Shown in pieces: positions 43,565-52,577 of a stretch of DNA of 64,000 nucleotides; positions within the stretch are counted from its first letter, which is position 1, and every line of letters starts with the position of its first letter. This DNA comes from Paraburkholderia domus (GTDB taxonomy: Bacteria > Pseudomonadota > Gammaproteobacteria > Burkholderiales > Burkholderiaceae). The stretch is taken from assembly GCF_905220705.1 (NCBI RefSeq), contig NZ_CAJNAT010000001.1, forward strand, positions 186,001 through 250,000, written 5' to 3'. Below the pieces are notes generated by a model. That model was not told the origin of the DNA and made no database searches. It was given only the letters and a program-made list of their open reading frames with translations. The translations under genes were made by a program, and so were the position numbers.

Positions 43565-44438
43565 TCACTGTGCGTAAATGCGACGCGCAAAATGCGCGAT
43601 TGCGGCGCTCATCGCGCGCGGCTGCTCGGGTGCCATCGCATGACCGGCATCATCGATAACCTGGACCGTCACGCGCTCGCCCAGCATCGGCTTGAATACA
43701 TTCGGCACGACCACGGCGTCGTACTGAGCCTGCAGATCCAGGATAGGAACCGAACCGCCAGCGAAATAGGCGTCAACAGGGGTAATGTCCCGCGCGTGGG
43801 CCTGCGCCTCGTGCGCTTGTGGGAACCACCCGGTCAACCACGGTCGCGGATCATGACCCGGGGCAAAGAACGCCTGCCGGAGGTACGTGAGTCGCTGCGA
43901 TTCGGGTAGCGCCAGATTTCCCGAACCGTCGATCGCCTCGCGCAACCGTCCATAGGGTTTCTCCGTCGAGCCCGGAGGCAGTTTGCCTGCCGACGCGGCA
44001 GCCATCACCAGGGCCGCGCACGAGATCGGGACGATCGACTGCCAGCATGCGCGCCGGCTGGCTGCCCCACGCGTGTCCAACGACCACAACCGGGCCAGTC
44101 TTTTCCTGGTCGAGTACGGATGCGACATCTGCGGCGAACGCATGCATGTCAACCTCCATTGGCCCTTTGCTCTGCCCTATGCCGCGGGGCTCGGGGCGCA
44201 GGACGCGAAAGCCGTCGGTCGCCAGCAGCCGGGCAACCTCGTCATAGTCCTCAGCGGAGCGACCCAACGACGGCAGGATGACAATGACGGGACCTTTGCC
44301 CTGACTGATGGTCTCAATCCGTACGTCGCCCCGCTTGACTATTGTTCGCTCAATTCTCTGACTCGATACTGAAGGCGTGGTGCAGGCCGTGCTCAAGCCT
44401 GCGAGTAAAACCAGGATTGCGATTCTTTTAAATGTCAT
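43565..44438 (-). pseudogene. Alpha/beta-hydrolase lipoprotein, frameshifted
   Basis: ATG 44438 (after GAAGGAGACGTC) begins a lipoprotein signal MTFKRIAILVLLAGLSTAC with the lipobox LSTAC. The hydrolase core shows VIVILPSLGRSAEDYDEVARLL and VVVVGHAWGSQ. In that elbow Ala stands where the nucleophile Ser is expected. After DRPDLVR the frame is lost at about 44011-44020 (GTGCGCGGCCCTG). The remainder (ALVMAAASAGK ... HFARRIYAQ, stop at 43565) is in another frame. Adding one GC dinucleotide to the CGCG run restores an open protein of about 290 residues. Last gene of the leftward operon. Confidence 0.82.
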
Positions 44439-44532
44439 GACGTCTCCTTCGGGCCTCGCGGGGTCCAATATGGAAAATTAAGGTTGAGCCTGCGGTCCGT
44501 AGTGGGGGCCGCAGTACACGAGCGAATGCGCT

Positions 44533-45330
44533 TTATTTGCTCTCGGCTACCGGATCAAGTCCGGTCTTTTCAAGCGTTGCCGAGGCCGCTGGTGTTTTCA
44601 GATATGCGATGAGCGCTTCAGCCGCCGCACGTTCTTTTGCGTCACGCGCTACTGCAACGGATATGACACTCGTCTTCTGAACTTCCTGCGGAAGCGGCCC
44701 GACATACTGGATTCCATCGATGGCGCGAAGCTCGCTGATCTGCTGGAGGCCGAGTTCCGCGTCGCCCCGCCTGACAGCATTTCCGACCAGTTCTTTTCCT
44801 TTGATCTGGATGCTCTTTGCTTTCATCTGATCCGCGATGCCAAGCTTCGGAAACAACGTGCCGGTGATATAGGCTCCACTCGCGCCTTCGGAGAACGCCA
44901 CTGACTTCGCCGCCAGCAGTGCATTGCGCAGCTGTTCCACCGTACTCACGTCCGGCTTCGGCGCGCCAGCCATCACCGCAACACCTATGCGCGACTGCGC
45001 CACATCAACGCGCGATTGCGCAATGAATTTGCCTTGCCTGATCTGTCCATCAAGCGCAGCACCCATCATGAAACAGACATCCATCGCTTCGCCATTCCTG
45101 ATGCGCATAGGCAGTGCGTCCGCAGAAGTCCCATAGGAAGGGCCCCATGAAACGATGAGGTGATTACCCGTCTCGCGCTCGTAGCCTGGTCCGAGAGTCC
45201 GGAAAGCGGCAGACAGGGCGCCCGTGGCCAGAACATGAACATCGGCCGCGTGCGCCGATGCCGCCGTGAGTGTCGCCCAGGACAACGCAATCAGTAACTT
45301 CGCGTGAAAGGGCTTTCTTTTCGACACCAT
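44533..45330 (-). CDS. ModA-like periplasmic substrate-binding protein (orphan)
   Basis: Type 2 periplasmic-binding protein, 265 residues, with signal peptide MVSKRKPFHAKLLIALSWAT up to SAHAADVHVLA (cleavage near residue 28). The core VHVLATGALSAAFRTLGPGYE and FSEGASGAYITGTLFPKLGI resemble the molybdate-binding (ModA-like, SBP_bac_11) family. No permease or ATPase gene is nearby, so it either pairs with a transporter elsewhere or acts as a sensor or chaperone. Such orphan ModA-like proteins occur in several proteobacterial catabolic operons. It lies between the SMP-30 gene and the lipoprotein hydrolase. Confidence 0.85.
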   Translation of the reverse strand: MVSKRKPFHAKLLIALSWATLTAASAHAADVHVLATGALSAAFRTLGPGYERETGNHLIVSWGPSYGTSADALPMRIRNGEAMDVCFMMGAALDGQIRQGKFIAQSRVDVAQSRIGVAVMAGAPKPDVSTVEQLRNALLAAKSVAFSEGASGAYITGTLFPKLGIADQMKAKSIQIKGKELVGNAVRRGDAELGLQQISELRAIDGIQYVGPLPQEVQKTSVISVAVARDAKERAAAEALIAYLKTPAASATLEKTGLDPVAESK

Positions 45331-45370
45331 CGTTTTGTCTCCTTGATTAATTTAATTTTATTTGCCGGCA

Positions 45371-46312
45371 TCAGACGGTGCCGCGTGTGTTCACGTAGAG
45401 CGAATAAAGGGACGATGTAGCCGCCATGAAGAGGCGATTGTGATCACGCCCACCGAAACACAGGTTTGCACATCGTTCCGGCAATCCGATGTGACCAATC
45501 GCGGCGCCATCCGGCGCGAATATGCGTACGCCATCCAGTTCGGCCGTGCCGGTGCCCCACCCACACCAGAGATTTCCGTCGACGTCCACCCGAAAACCGT
45601 CAGGCGTGCCGTCTCCTGAGTCGATGAGCACTCTCCCGTCCCGGAGACTTCTTCTGTCTTCCACGTTGAAAGCAAGGATGGTCCGCGGACGGGCACGCGA
45701 TGCCACGACATACAGGATCCGCTCGTCCGGTGAGAACGCGAGGCCATTCGGCCCGGGCACATCGTCCGCGACACAGGTGATGGAGCCGTTACCGGGATCG
45801 ACTCGGTAAATGCTTGCCGGAAGCTGGGCCTCCGCGATCTGGCCCATGTAATCACTAACCAGTCCAAACGGGGGGTCAGTAAACCAGACGGCGCCGTCGC
45901 CTGATACGACCACATCGTTCGGCGAATTCAACGGCTTGCCCTGGTAGCTGTCCGCGATGACGGTTACCCGGCCGTCATATTCCGTGCGCGTAACGCGTCG
46001 CTGCCCGTGTTCGCAGGCGATGAGTCGTCCCTGCCGGTCGCGGGTGAGGCCGTTGGCCTTACTGGACGGGGCACGATAGGGCGCGACCGCGCCCGTCTGT
46101 TCGTCCCAGCGCAGGATCCGGTCGTTAGGAAGGTCTGTCCAGAGCAGCGCGCGGGCGTCGCCGAACCAGACGGGGCCTTCACCCCATCGGGTCCCGGTCC
46201 ACAGGCGCTCAACGGTCGCATGTGCAAGCCGGTAACGCTCAAAGCGTTTGTCCAGAATGATGATCGATGGATCGGGCGTGCGCATGCTGCGCTGCCAGAT
46301 ACTGTCAGCCAT
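45371..46312 (-). CDS. SMP-30/gluconolactonase family lactonase
   Basis: Six-bladed beta-propeller hydrolase, 313 residues from ATG 46312, which follows GGAGGATTAAGGCC and lies only 4 bp after the MFS stop. Segments are GPVWFGDARALLWTDLPNDRILRWD (about 40-64), NSPNDVVVSGDGAVWFTDPPFG (about 120) and GPNGLAFSPDERILYV (about 183); metal ligands Glu/Asn/Asp at these loops are typical. It would open a sugar-acid or aromatic lactone. Together with SDR and amidohydrolase genes it fits a dehydrogenase-lactonase pathway. Confidence 0.9.
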   Translation of the reverse strand: MADSIWQRSMRTPDPSIIILDKRFERYRLAHATVERLWTGTRWGEGPVWFGDARALLWTDLPNDRILRWDEQTGAVAPYRAPSSKANGLTRDRQGRLIACEHGQRRVTRTEYDGRVTVIADSYQGKPLNSPNDVVVSGDGAVWFTDPPFGLVSDYMGQIAEAQLPASIYRVDPGNGSITCVADDVPGPNGLAFSPDERILYVVASRARPRTILAFNVEDRRSLRDGRVLIDSGDGTPDGFRVDVDGNLWCGWGTGTAELDGVRIFAPDGAAIGHIGLPERCANLCFGGRDHNRLFMAATSSLYSLYVNTRGTV

Positions 46313-46316
46313 GGCC

Positions 46317-47612
46317 TTAATCCTCCTTGATGATTTTTCTGAGAACAAGCGTCAGGACTGTGGCAAGCACCAGCATGCTTCCCATACCGATCAACCCCGC
46401 CTTGAACGAGCCTGTGACGTCCTTGAGCCAGCCCACCATGTACGGACCGCAGAGGCCACCAAGACTACCCACTGCATTGATGAAGGCGAGGCCTCCCGCC
46501 CGTGCTTCCTGGCTGAGAAACGTGGCTGGAATGCTGTAGAAGCAGGTCCTGACGGATGACAGCCCGACTAATGCAGCGGTCAGTCCTATCATGGCCGGCA
46601 TCAGACTGTCCGATGCTACCGAACCAAAAAATCCGATCGCCGCGAGCCCGCATGTCAATGCGAGATGCTTCACGTACCGGCGCGACTTCGCTACCACACG
46701 AGCCCACGTCAGCATCGCAACACTCGCGACGACATAAGGGAGCGCGGTCGCAAAACCGACCTGGGTGTCCGACAGGTGATGGGTCTTGAGAATCGTGGGA
46801 AGCCATACCCCGATCCCCAGGATACCGATGATGTAGCTGAACAGGATCGCAGCCAGCAGCCAGACGCGGGTGTCCCGGAGCGAACGGGAGAAGCTGTGCT
46901 CGCCGGGACGGCCCTGCTGCTCATTGCTGATCGCCGATTGGAGCGCCGCACGTTCATCAGGAGTTAGCCATTTCGCCTTGTCTGGGGTGTCTGTAAGAAC
47001 AATGAGGCACAGGGCACCGAGAACACAGGCTGGCAGCCCTTGAAGGATAAAGAGCCATTGCCATCCATGCAGGCCGAACGACCCGTCCAGCTTCAGCATG
47101 GAAACAGAAAGCGGGCCGCTGAATACCGATGAAAGCGGAATCGCTGCCAGAAACCATCCCATCATGCGCGTGCGATACTGGGATGGAAACCAGAGCGTCA
47201 GGTAGAAGATCACTCCCGGGAAGAACCCAGCCTCGCCGATCCCGGCAAGCAGGCGGATAAGCGAATAACTCGTGGCACCTGCTGCGAGACTCGTGGCAGC
47301 AGCAAACAGTCCCCAACTGATCATGATTCTCGCCAGCCATTTGCGCGCACCGTATCGATAGAGCGCGAGGTTGCTGGGTACTTCAAACAGGCAGTATCCG
47401 ACATAGAAAATGCCTGCCGCGAAGCCGAACTCCGAAGCTGTCAAGCCGAGGTCGCGGTTCATGGTCAGGGCGGCAAAGCCGACGTTAGTACGGTCCAGAT
47501 AATTGACAAAGTACGCCAGAGCGAGGAGAGGCACCAGCCGCCATGCCGCCTTCCGGCAGGCTGATTGTTCGGCGTCAGACGAGGCCACGGCATCGGTTGC
47601 TATCGATTGCAT
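46317..47612 (-). CDS. MFS transporter, ACS family
   Basis: Inner-membrane permease of 431 residues from ATG 47612 (GGTGG 8 bp before); a GTG at 47624 is a less likely start. It has about twelve hydrophobic segments, AWRLVPLLALAYFVNYLDRTNVGFAALTMNRDLG-type N-terminus and WFPSQYRTRMMGWFLAAIPL. The D-R-x-N motif in YLDRTNVGFA is the ACS signature. It probably carries an organic acid anion. It lies between the amidohydrolase and the lactonase gene in the leftward operon. The cluster has both this and DctA, so it may import a precursor and a dicarboxylate. Confidence 0.9.
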   Translation of the reverse strand: MQSIATDAVASSDAEQSACRKAAWRLVPLLALAYFVNYLDRTNVGFAALTMNRDLGLTASEFGFAAGIFYVGYCLFEVPSNLALYRYGARKWLARIMISWGLFAAATSLAAGATSYSLIRLLAGIGEAGFFPGVIFYLTLWFPSQYRTRMMGWFLAAIPLSSVFSGPLSVSMLKLDGSFGLHGWQWLFILQGLPACVLGALCLIVLTDTPDKAKWLTPDERAALQSAISNEQQGRPGEHSFSRSLRDTRVWLLAAILFSYIIGILGIGVWLPTILKTHHLSDTQVGFATALPYVVASVAMLTWARVVAKSRRYVKHLALTCGLAAIGFFGSVASDSLMPAMIGLTAALVGLSSVRTCFYSIPATFLSQEARAGGLAFINAVGSLGGLCGPYMVGWLKDVTGSFKAGLIGMGSMLVLATVLTLVLRKIIKED

Positions 47613-47626
47613 TGAAAAGTCCACCG

Positions 47627-48454
47627 TTAAAAATACAGACGCCGTGGGTTATCCACGAGTACCGCCTCTTTCGTTTTGTCATCGCCGCAAACGTCCTGGA
47701 CGAACCTGAGCAGACACGCGTCGTCCGGAACGTTGCCCTGCACGTTCGGGTGCGGCCAGTCCGTGCCCCAGATGGCCCGCTCCGGGGCAGCGGCGAGCAA
47801 CATCCTTGCGACGGGTATCGCCGCGGTCCAGGATGACGGCACACCTTTCATCATCCGGTCAACACCAGATAACTTGATCCAGCGTTTCGTGTGACGAAGA
47901 TGTTTTGCCAGTTCCTTGAGCCGTGATTCATCGGGTTCGCGCGTCGCTTCCTCGCGCCCCATGTGGTCGATCACCAGTGGGATATCCAGATCGCTCCATG
48001 CGTCAAGCACCGGCAGGAGCTGCCGCAGTTGGCCGTGCAGCAGGGCATGCCACCCGAAAGGCTTGATCCGCTCAACGAGCACGCGCAACTGGTCCAGATT
48101 GCGCTCTCCCGGTAGATGCCCCATGAAGTTGAAACGAATCCCTCGAATTCCGCCGTCGTGCATTGTCTGCAACGTTGCGTCGTCGACTGTGCCGTCGATC
48201 AGCGCCACACCGCGGTAGCGGCCCTCAGTGATCGCGAGAGCGGCAAGCAACGCGCGATGATCCGTCCCATAGCAGGCGGCCTGAACCAGCACGCCGTGGG
48301 AAATGCCGAGTCCCTGATGCATTTCCAGCAAGCGGGTCATCGGCGCTTCGGCTGGTCGGTAGGCAGCATCATCGGGAAGCGGAAACGACTTCCATGGACC
48401 GTAGATATGGGTGTGGCAGTCCCACAATCCGCCTGCCTGGGCGCTCATCATCAT
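47627..48454 (-). CDS. Amidohydrolase-superfamily lactonase (2-pyrone-4,6-dicarboxylate lactonase-like)
   Basis: TIM-barrel metal hydrolase, 275 residues. The start is ATG 48454, overlapping the SDR stop as TGATG. The N-terminal metal motif is WDCHTHIYGPWKSFPL (about residues 10-25). Other segments are VLVQAACYGTDHRALLAAL, PLVIDHMGRE (about 160) and IWGTDWPHPN (about 229). These match the LigI/COG3618 family, which opens cyclic esters of sugar acids or pyrones. Between the dehydrogenase and the transporter it probably hydrolyses the lactone made by the SDR. Confidence 0.88.
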   Translation of the reverse strand: MMMSAQAGGLWDCHTHIYGPWKSFPLPDDAAYRPAEAPMTRLLEMHQGLGISHGVLVQAACYGTDHRALLAALAITEGRYRGVALIDGTVDDATLQTMHDGGIRGIRFNFMGHLPGERNLDQLRVLVERIKPFGWHALLHGQLRQLLPVLDAWSDLDIPLVIDHMGREEATREPDESRLKELAKHLRHTKRWIKLSGVDRMMKGVPSSWTAAIPVARMLLAAAPERAIWGTDWPHPNVQGNVPDDACLLRFVQDVCGDDKTKEAVLVDNPRRLYF

Positions 48455-49290
48455 CAATCGCACCGCGCGGTCATACCACCGTCCACAACGATCTCGGTAC
48501 CCGTAATGAACCGGGCTTCGTCCGAGGCAAGGAACAGGGCAGCGTTTGCCGTATCGCGTCCATCGCCCATGAATCCCAGCGGGATACGCGCGACCCGGCT
48601 TTCGAGCAGCTTGTCCACATCCCCACCGGCCCGTTGACCGGCCAGTCGGACTTCAACCATCGGCGTGTGAAGTTGGCCCGGGACAACGGTATTGACGCGG
48701 ATGCCCTTTTTTGCGTACTCGACAGCGACGACTTTTGAGAGTTGGATCACCCCTGCCTTGCAAGCTGCGTAGGCGACCTGCGCGGACCCCGTCCAGCGAA
48801 TGCCCGAGGTCGATGCCGTGTTGACGATCGCCCCACTTCCCTGCTCTTCCATAACAGGCAGGACGTGCTTGCAGGTCAGGTAGACACTTTTGAGATTGAA
48901 CGCCACCTGGGCATCCCATTTGTCCTCCGGCAGTGCTACCGGACCGCCAGAAGCAGAGCCGCCGACGTTGTTGACCAGAATGTCCACCCGGCCATATTTG
49001 CCCCTGCATGCAGCGACCATTGCCTCCACTGCTGCGCTGTCGGTAACATCGCACGTGTGCGCGGTTACTTCGCCACCTGCTTCTCGTGCACGGCGCACCG
49101 TCTCATCCATCGCCTCCGCACTTTTGTCGACGGCGAACACGGTCGCACCTGCCTGCGCAAAAAGGACCGCGACGGCGCGTCCATTGCCCCATCCCGGGCC
49201 TACGCAACCTGCCCCGGTGACAATTGCCACTTTTCCCTTAAGGCGGCCTGCGTAATTGCTGAAATGGCTGCTGTTCAATGACGTTTCCAT
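48454..49290 (-). CDS. Short-chain dehydrogenase/reductase
   Basis: Classical SDR, 278 residues from ATG 49290 (GAGGTAACTACT upstream). The coenzyme loop is GKVAIVTGAGCVGPGWGNGRAVA with an insert (TGAGCVGPGWG) usual in some SDRs. The substrate region has VDILVNNVGGSASGG, the catalytic Ser-Tyr-Lys is INTASTSG...AYAACKAGV (Tyr-x-x-x-Lys, about 172-176), and the end is GTEIVVDGGMTA. A bound lactol or alcohol would be oxidised with NAD(P). It stops within the start of the amidohydrolase gene, so coupling is very tight. Confidence 0.93.
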   Translation of the reverse strand: METSLNSSHFSNYAGRLKGKVAIVTGAGCVGPGWGNGRAVAVLFAQAGATVFAVDKSAEAMDETVRRAREAGGEVTAHTCDVTDSAAVEAMVAACRGKYGRVDILVNNVGGSASGGPVALPEDKWDAQVAFNLKSVYLTCKHVLPVMEEQGSGAIVNTASTSGIRWTGSAQVAYAACKAGVIQLSKVVAVEYAKKGIRVNTVVPGQLHTPMVEVRLAGQRAGGDVDKLLESRVARIPLGFMGDGRDTANAALFLASDEARFITGTEIVVDGGMTARCD

Positions 49291-49300
49291 AGTAGTTACC

Positions 49301-49861
49301 TCAATCAAATGTGTTGGGCAGTTCGGGAGCGACGCCAGCCGGAGGTGGCACCTCGAACACCTTGATCGTCATCGAGATCAGGGTGTAATAGCCGGCGATG
49401 CCGACCAGATCAACGAGTCCGTTCTGTCCTATGGCGCGCGCGAGGTCGCTATAAAGCTGATCACTGATTGCGCGATTCTCATGAAGTTGTTTCATGAAGG
49501 CATAGACCAGTGCTTCATCCTGCTGCGCGAACGTGGGCTCCCGCCCATCGCGGATAGCGTCGATGACCTCCAGCGACAAGCCGGCCTCGAGCGCGAATGG
49601 TTTGTGCGCAGCCCACTCGTATTCCGCGAGCCAGTGTCGACCCATCAGCAGGATGGCGAGTTCTGACAGCCGGGGCGTAATGCTGCTGTCGTACCGGCAA
49701 TAGCGTCCGAGTGCCTGTGCACGGTCCGCCAGCTGCGGACGGTGCAGCCAGACTGCGAGGGGTCCGCGGACTCCCTTGCGAGGCCCGCTCGCAATCGAGT
49801 CGTAGACTGCGCGCTGCTCTGGATCGAGGCGATCAGGGTCAATGGGTGATATGCGCTGCAT
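49301..49861 (-). CDS. Carboxymuconolactone decarboxylase-family protein
   Basis: A small all-helical protein, 186 residues, with RLSELAILLMGRHWLAEYEWAAHKPFALEAG (about residues 62-92), the conserved helix pair of the CMD/AhpD family. It lacks the AhpD CxxC motif in the expected place, so alkylhydroperoxidase function is unlikely; a carboxymuconolactone decarboxylase-like role is possible. Second gene of the leftward operon, 23 bp after dctA. The substrate cannot be read. Confidence 0.85.
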   Translation of the reverse strand: MQRISPIDPDRLDPEQRAVYDSIASGPRKGVRGPLAVWLHRPQLADRAQALGRYCRYDSSITPRLSELAILLMGRHWLAEYEWAAHKPFALEAGLSLEVIDAIRDGREPTFAQQDEALVYAFMKQLHENRAISDQLYSDLARAIGQNGLVDLVGIAGYYTLISMTIKVFEVPPPAGVAPELPNTFD

Positions 49862-49884
49862 GAATTTTTCCTTTGACGATATAT

Positions 49885-51192
49885 TCAGTTCGACTGGACT
49901 GCGCCGGCCTGGGCCGCGGGCTTGCGAAGCTTCAGACAGGAACTACGGGGCCGCTTGCCGGTTTCCCGCGCATAAGCTTCCGCGTCGAACGCACCTTCCC
50001 AGCGGGAAATAGCAAACACCGCCATCGTGTTGCCCACAACGTTGACGAGGGCGGTAGCGGTGGCCATCACGCGATCGATACCAAAGAGGAGTCCCAGGCC
50101 ACCTACCGGTAGCGTGTGAACTGATTGCAGGGTTGCCGCGAGTTTGACAAAAGCGCCCCCTGCGACAGTTGTGCCGCCTTTCGACGTGAGACTGAGGATG
50201 GCGAGCAGTCCAAGCTGCTGCCAGAGCGAGAACGGCGTGTCGGTCGCCTGCGCGATGAACCCGATGGCGATTGCCATATAGATCGATGTGCCGTCCAGGT
50301 TGAAGCTATAACCCGCCGGGAGGACGAATCCGACAACGACTTCATCGCACCCAGCCTTCTGCAGCTTTTCGACCAGTCGCGGAAACGCGACCTCGCTTGA
50401 CGCCGTACCGAATATCAGCAGGATCTCGTCACGGATCAGCCGGAGAACGCTGAAAAATGGCAGCCCGATCCCCCAGCTAATGGAACCGAGCACACCGAAC
50501 ACGAAAAACAAGGACGTGACGTAGTACAGAACAATGACCTTGAGAAGATAGACGAGCGTCATTCCGCCGTAGCTGCCTATCGCCGCGGCCATCGCGCCGA
50601 ACGCGCCAAGCGGTGCAAGTTTCATAATGAAGGCCAGCATCCGGAACAGGACGTTCTGTGCCTCATCGATTCCCCGCAGGATGACGGAGTCGGCGCCCAC
50701 CGCCATGTTCAGCGCCAGCCCGGCAAGCAGCGATATGATGAGGACCTGAACGATATCTCCCTTTGCGAACGCGTCGACGAGGGTATGCGGTATCAGGCTA
50801 AGCAGGTAATTGACCGCCGAGATATTGGCGGCGCCCGAGGTTGTTTTGAGCGCCTCTGCGCTCTCGGCAATGTTCGAAGCGTGAAGACCCGCCCCCGGCT
50901 GGAACAGGTTGACCATCGCAAAGCCGAGCACCATGGCAAAAGTGCTGACAACCTCAAAATAAACGAGGGACTTCACGCCCATCCGGCCCAGCATGCGCAG
51001 ATCCTTCACATGCGCCAGTCCCTGAACCAGCGTGCAGAAGATTATCGGTGCGAGCATCATTTTCAGCAGCGCGATAAATCCCTGTCCGAGCGGCTTCATG
51101 GCAATCGCAGACTGGGGTGCAGCGAGACCAAGTACAACTGCGCATGCAAGGCCAATCAGTACCTGGACATGCAGTTTTCTTAGGACGTTCAT
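49885..51192 (-). CDS. dctA: Dicarboxylate/proton (sodium) symporter, DctA family
   Basis: DAACS-family importer for C4-dicarboxylates, 435 residues from ATG 51192, close to the known 428-440. The N-terminus is MNVLRKLHVQVLIGLACAVV. The reentrant-loop motifs SIPHTLVDAF and AGYSFNLDGTSIYMAIAI (about 320) are present, with the serine-rich TSKGGTTVAGGAF stretch. It heads the leftward operon and is divergent from the LysR gene at 51568. I use the symbol by family; the cargo may be a related organic acid. Confidence 0.9.
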   Translation of the reverse strand: MNVLRKLHVQVLIGLACAVVLGLAAPQSAIAMKPLGQGFIALLKMMLAPIIFCTLVQGLAHVKDLRMLGRMGVKSLVYFEVVSTFAMVLGFAMVNLFQPGAGLHASNIAESAEALKTTSGAANISAVNYLLSLIPHTLVDAFAKGDIVQVLIISLLAGLALNMAVGADSVILRGIDEAQNVLFRMLAFIMKLAPLGAFGAMAAAIGSYGGMTLVYLLKVIVLYYVTSLFFVFGVLGSISWGIGLPFFSVLRLIRDEILLIFGTASSEVAFPRLVEKLQKAGCDEVVVGFVLPAGYSFNLDGTSIYMAIAIGFIAQATDTPFSLWQQLGLLAILSLTSKGGTTVAGGAFVKLAATLQSVHTLPVGGLGLLFGIDRVMATATALVNVVGNTMAVFAISRWEGAFDAEAYARETGKRPRSSCLKLRKPAAQAGAVQSN

Positions 51193-51567
51193 TAGGTATC
51201 CTACGTGTACCACTGCGAAGCGACAGCAGATAGACGACTGCAAGCCTTGTCGTATGAGCAGTGCCCGAACGAAAACCTTTAGCTATTCCGACGGCATCCC
51301 TCGCCGGGAGCGCCGTGGAAGCTGCGGGTTTGACTAGGGTCGCGCCAAAGCGCCGGTCAGATTGAGAGCCGCCGCGTAGGCCAGCCGTTCGAGACCCGGG
51401 CGCTATCAGACGTAGGAAAGCAATGAAAGACTGGAAGGTACAGCATGATGTCTCCAAAATTTGCGAACTGCTCTTGTATTTGCGTTAAGCATATCGGTCG
51501 GCCAATACTTTGACAAAGACCGTTAAAACATGTATTCCTATGCTTTTCTGGCATAGCTTCTCCTGTC
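51193..51567. promoter_or_regulatory. Divergent promoter region with a LysR-type dyad
   Basis: The 375-bp gap between dctA and the LysR gene holds CTATGC-N7-GCATAG at 51538-51556, a 6-bp perfect dyad that fits T-N11-A and ends 11 bp before the LysR start. It is the best candidate site for autoregulation and dctA control. No gene is visible in the gap. Confidence 0.5.
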
Positions 51568-52524
51568 ATGGACTTCCGGGAACTACGAAGTTTTGTGCAT
51601 GTTGCCCGTGCGGGTAGCTTCAGCAGGGCTGCTTCGGACCTGTACATCGCGCAACCAGCGCTCAGCAGACAGATCGCGAAACTGGAGACGGACATCGGCG
51701 TCCCGCTACTGGTTCGCCACGGTCGTGGAGTAAGGCTGACGGCAGCAGGAGCGCGTCTGCTGGAAAGAGCAGAGTTGATCATTCACATGGTTAGCGAAAC
51801 CGGGGAACAGGTCCGGGCCAGTTCCGACGAGGACCGGGGCCATCTCGCCGTCGGATTACCGCCGACAATCGGGATGTTGATAGGTGCCGAACTGATCCGG
51901 GATTTCAGGACCCTATGGCCTCGGGTCAGCCTGCACATGCGCGAAGGTCTCAGCAGCTCGCTCCAGGAGTGGGTACTGGACAAGCGCGTCGACCTCGCGG
52001 TCGTTTATAACCAGCCATTGCTCGATTCTTTCGATGTCCGGCCACTGTTCAGTGAACCCATGTTCCTCGTGGGACCGCCTGGGGCGCAGTCAGCCAGGCG
52101 CGAATATCAGGTCCGGGATCTCGGGGACATCCCGCTGATCCTGCCTGGGCTCCCGCATAGCAACCGCCGGCTAATCGAGCAGGCGGCAATTCAGCACGGT
52201 GTACGGCTACGTGTAGAACTTGAAGTCGACAGCGTCGCACTAACAAAGCAACTCGTGAAATCGGGGGCGGGTTATTCAATTCTCACCTATATCGCGATCC
52301 AGCAGGAAGCGGCTCGCGGCGAGCTTACGGCGCTCAGCATCGAGCGGCCTGCGATCCGTTCGACCGTCGCTATTACGACGCTGCGAGAAAGCCGGCCGTC
52401 GCGTCTTGTCAATGCGTGGTCCACGTTACTGCAGGAAAAACTTCGCGGGCTCACCTCAAGCGACGCATGGAAATCTGATGTCGTCTGGCTGCAGGGGCGA
52501 GATCTGACAGACCCGGGACGTTGA
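51568..52524 (+). CDS. LysR-family transcriptional regulator
   Basis: LysR regulator of 318 residues starting MDFRELRSFVHVARAGSFSRAASDLYIAQPALSRQIAKLE, a textbook winged helix. The effector domain follows from about 90 (HLAVGLPPTIGMLIGAEL). The N-terminal half is close to the CbbR/NAC-like regulators that open with DFRELRSF. It is divergent from the dctA-led operon and is its likely regulator. It is followed by an IclR gene 53 bp later, which has its own start region. Confidence 0.93.
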   Translation: MDFRELRSFVHVARAGSFSRAASDLYIAQPALSRQIAKLETDIGVPLLVRHGRGVRLTAAGARLLERAELIIHMVSETGEQVRASSDEDRGHLAVGLPPTIGMLIGAELIRDFRTLWPRVSLHMREGLSSSLQEWVLDKRVDLAVVYNQPLLDSFDVRPLFSEPMFLVGPPGAQSARREYQVRDLGDIPLILPGLPHSNRRLIEQAAIQHGVRLRVELEVDSVALTKQLVKSGAGYSILTYIAIQQEAARGELTALSIERPAIRSTVAITTLRESRPSRLVNAWSTLLQEKLRGLTSSDAWKSDVVWLQGRDLTDPGR

Positions 52525-52577
52525 TCGGCAAGCCAGGCATTCGCGCTTCACGCAGCAACTTCGACATCAAACATTAA

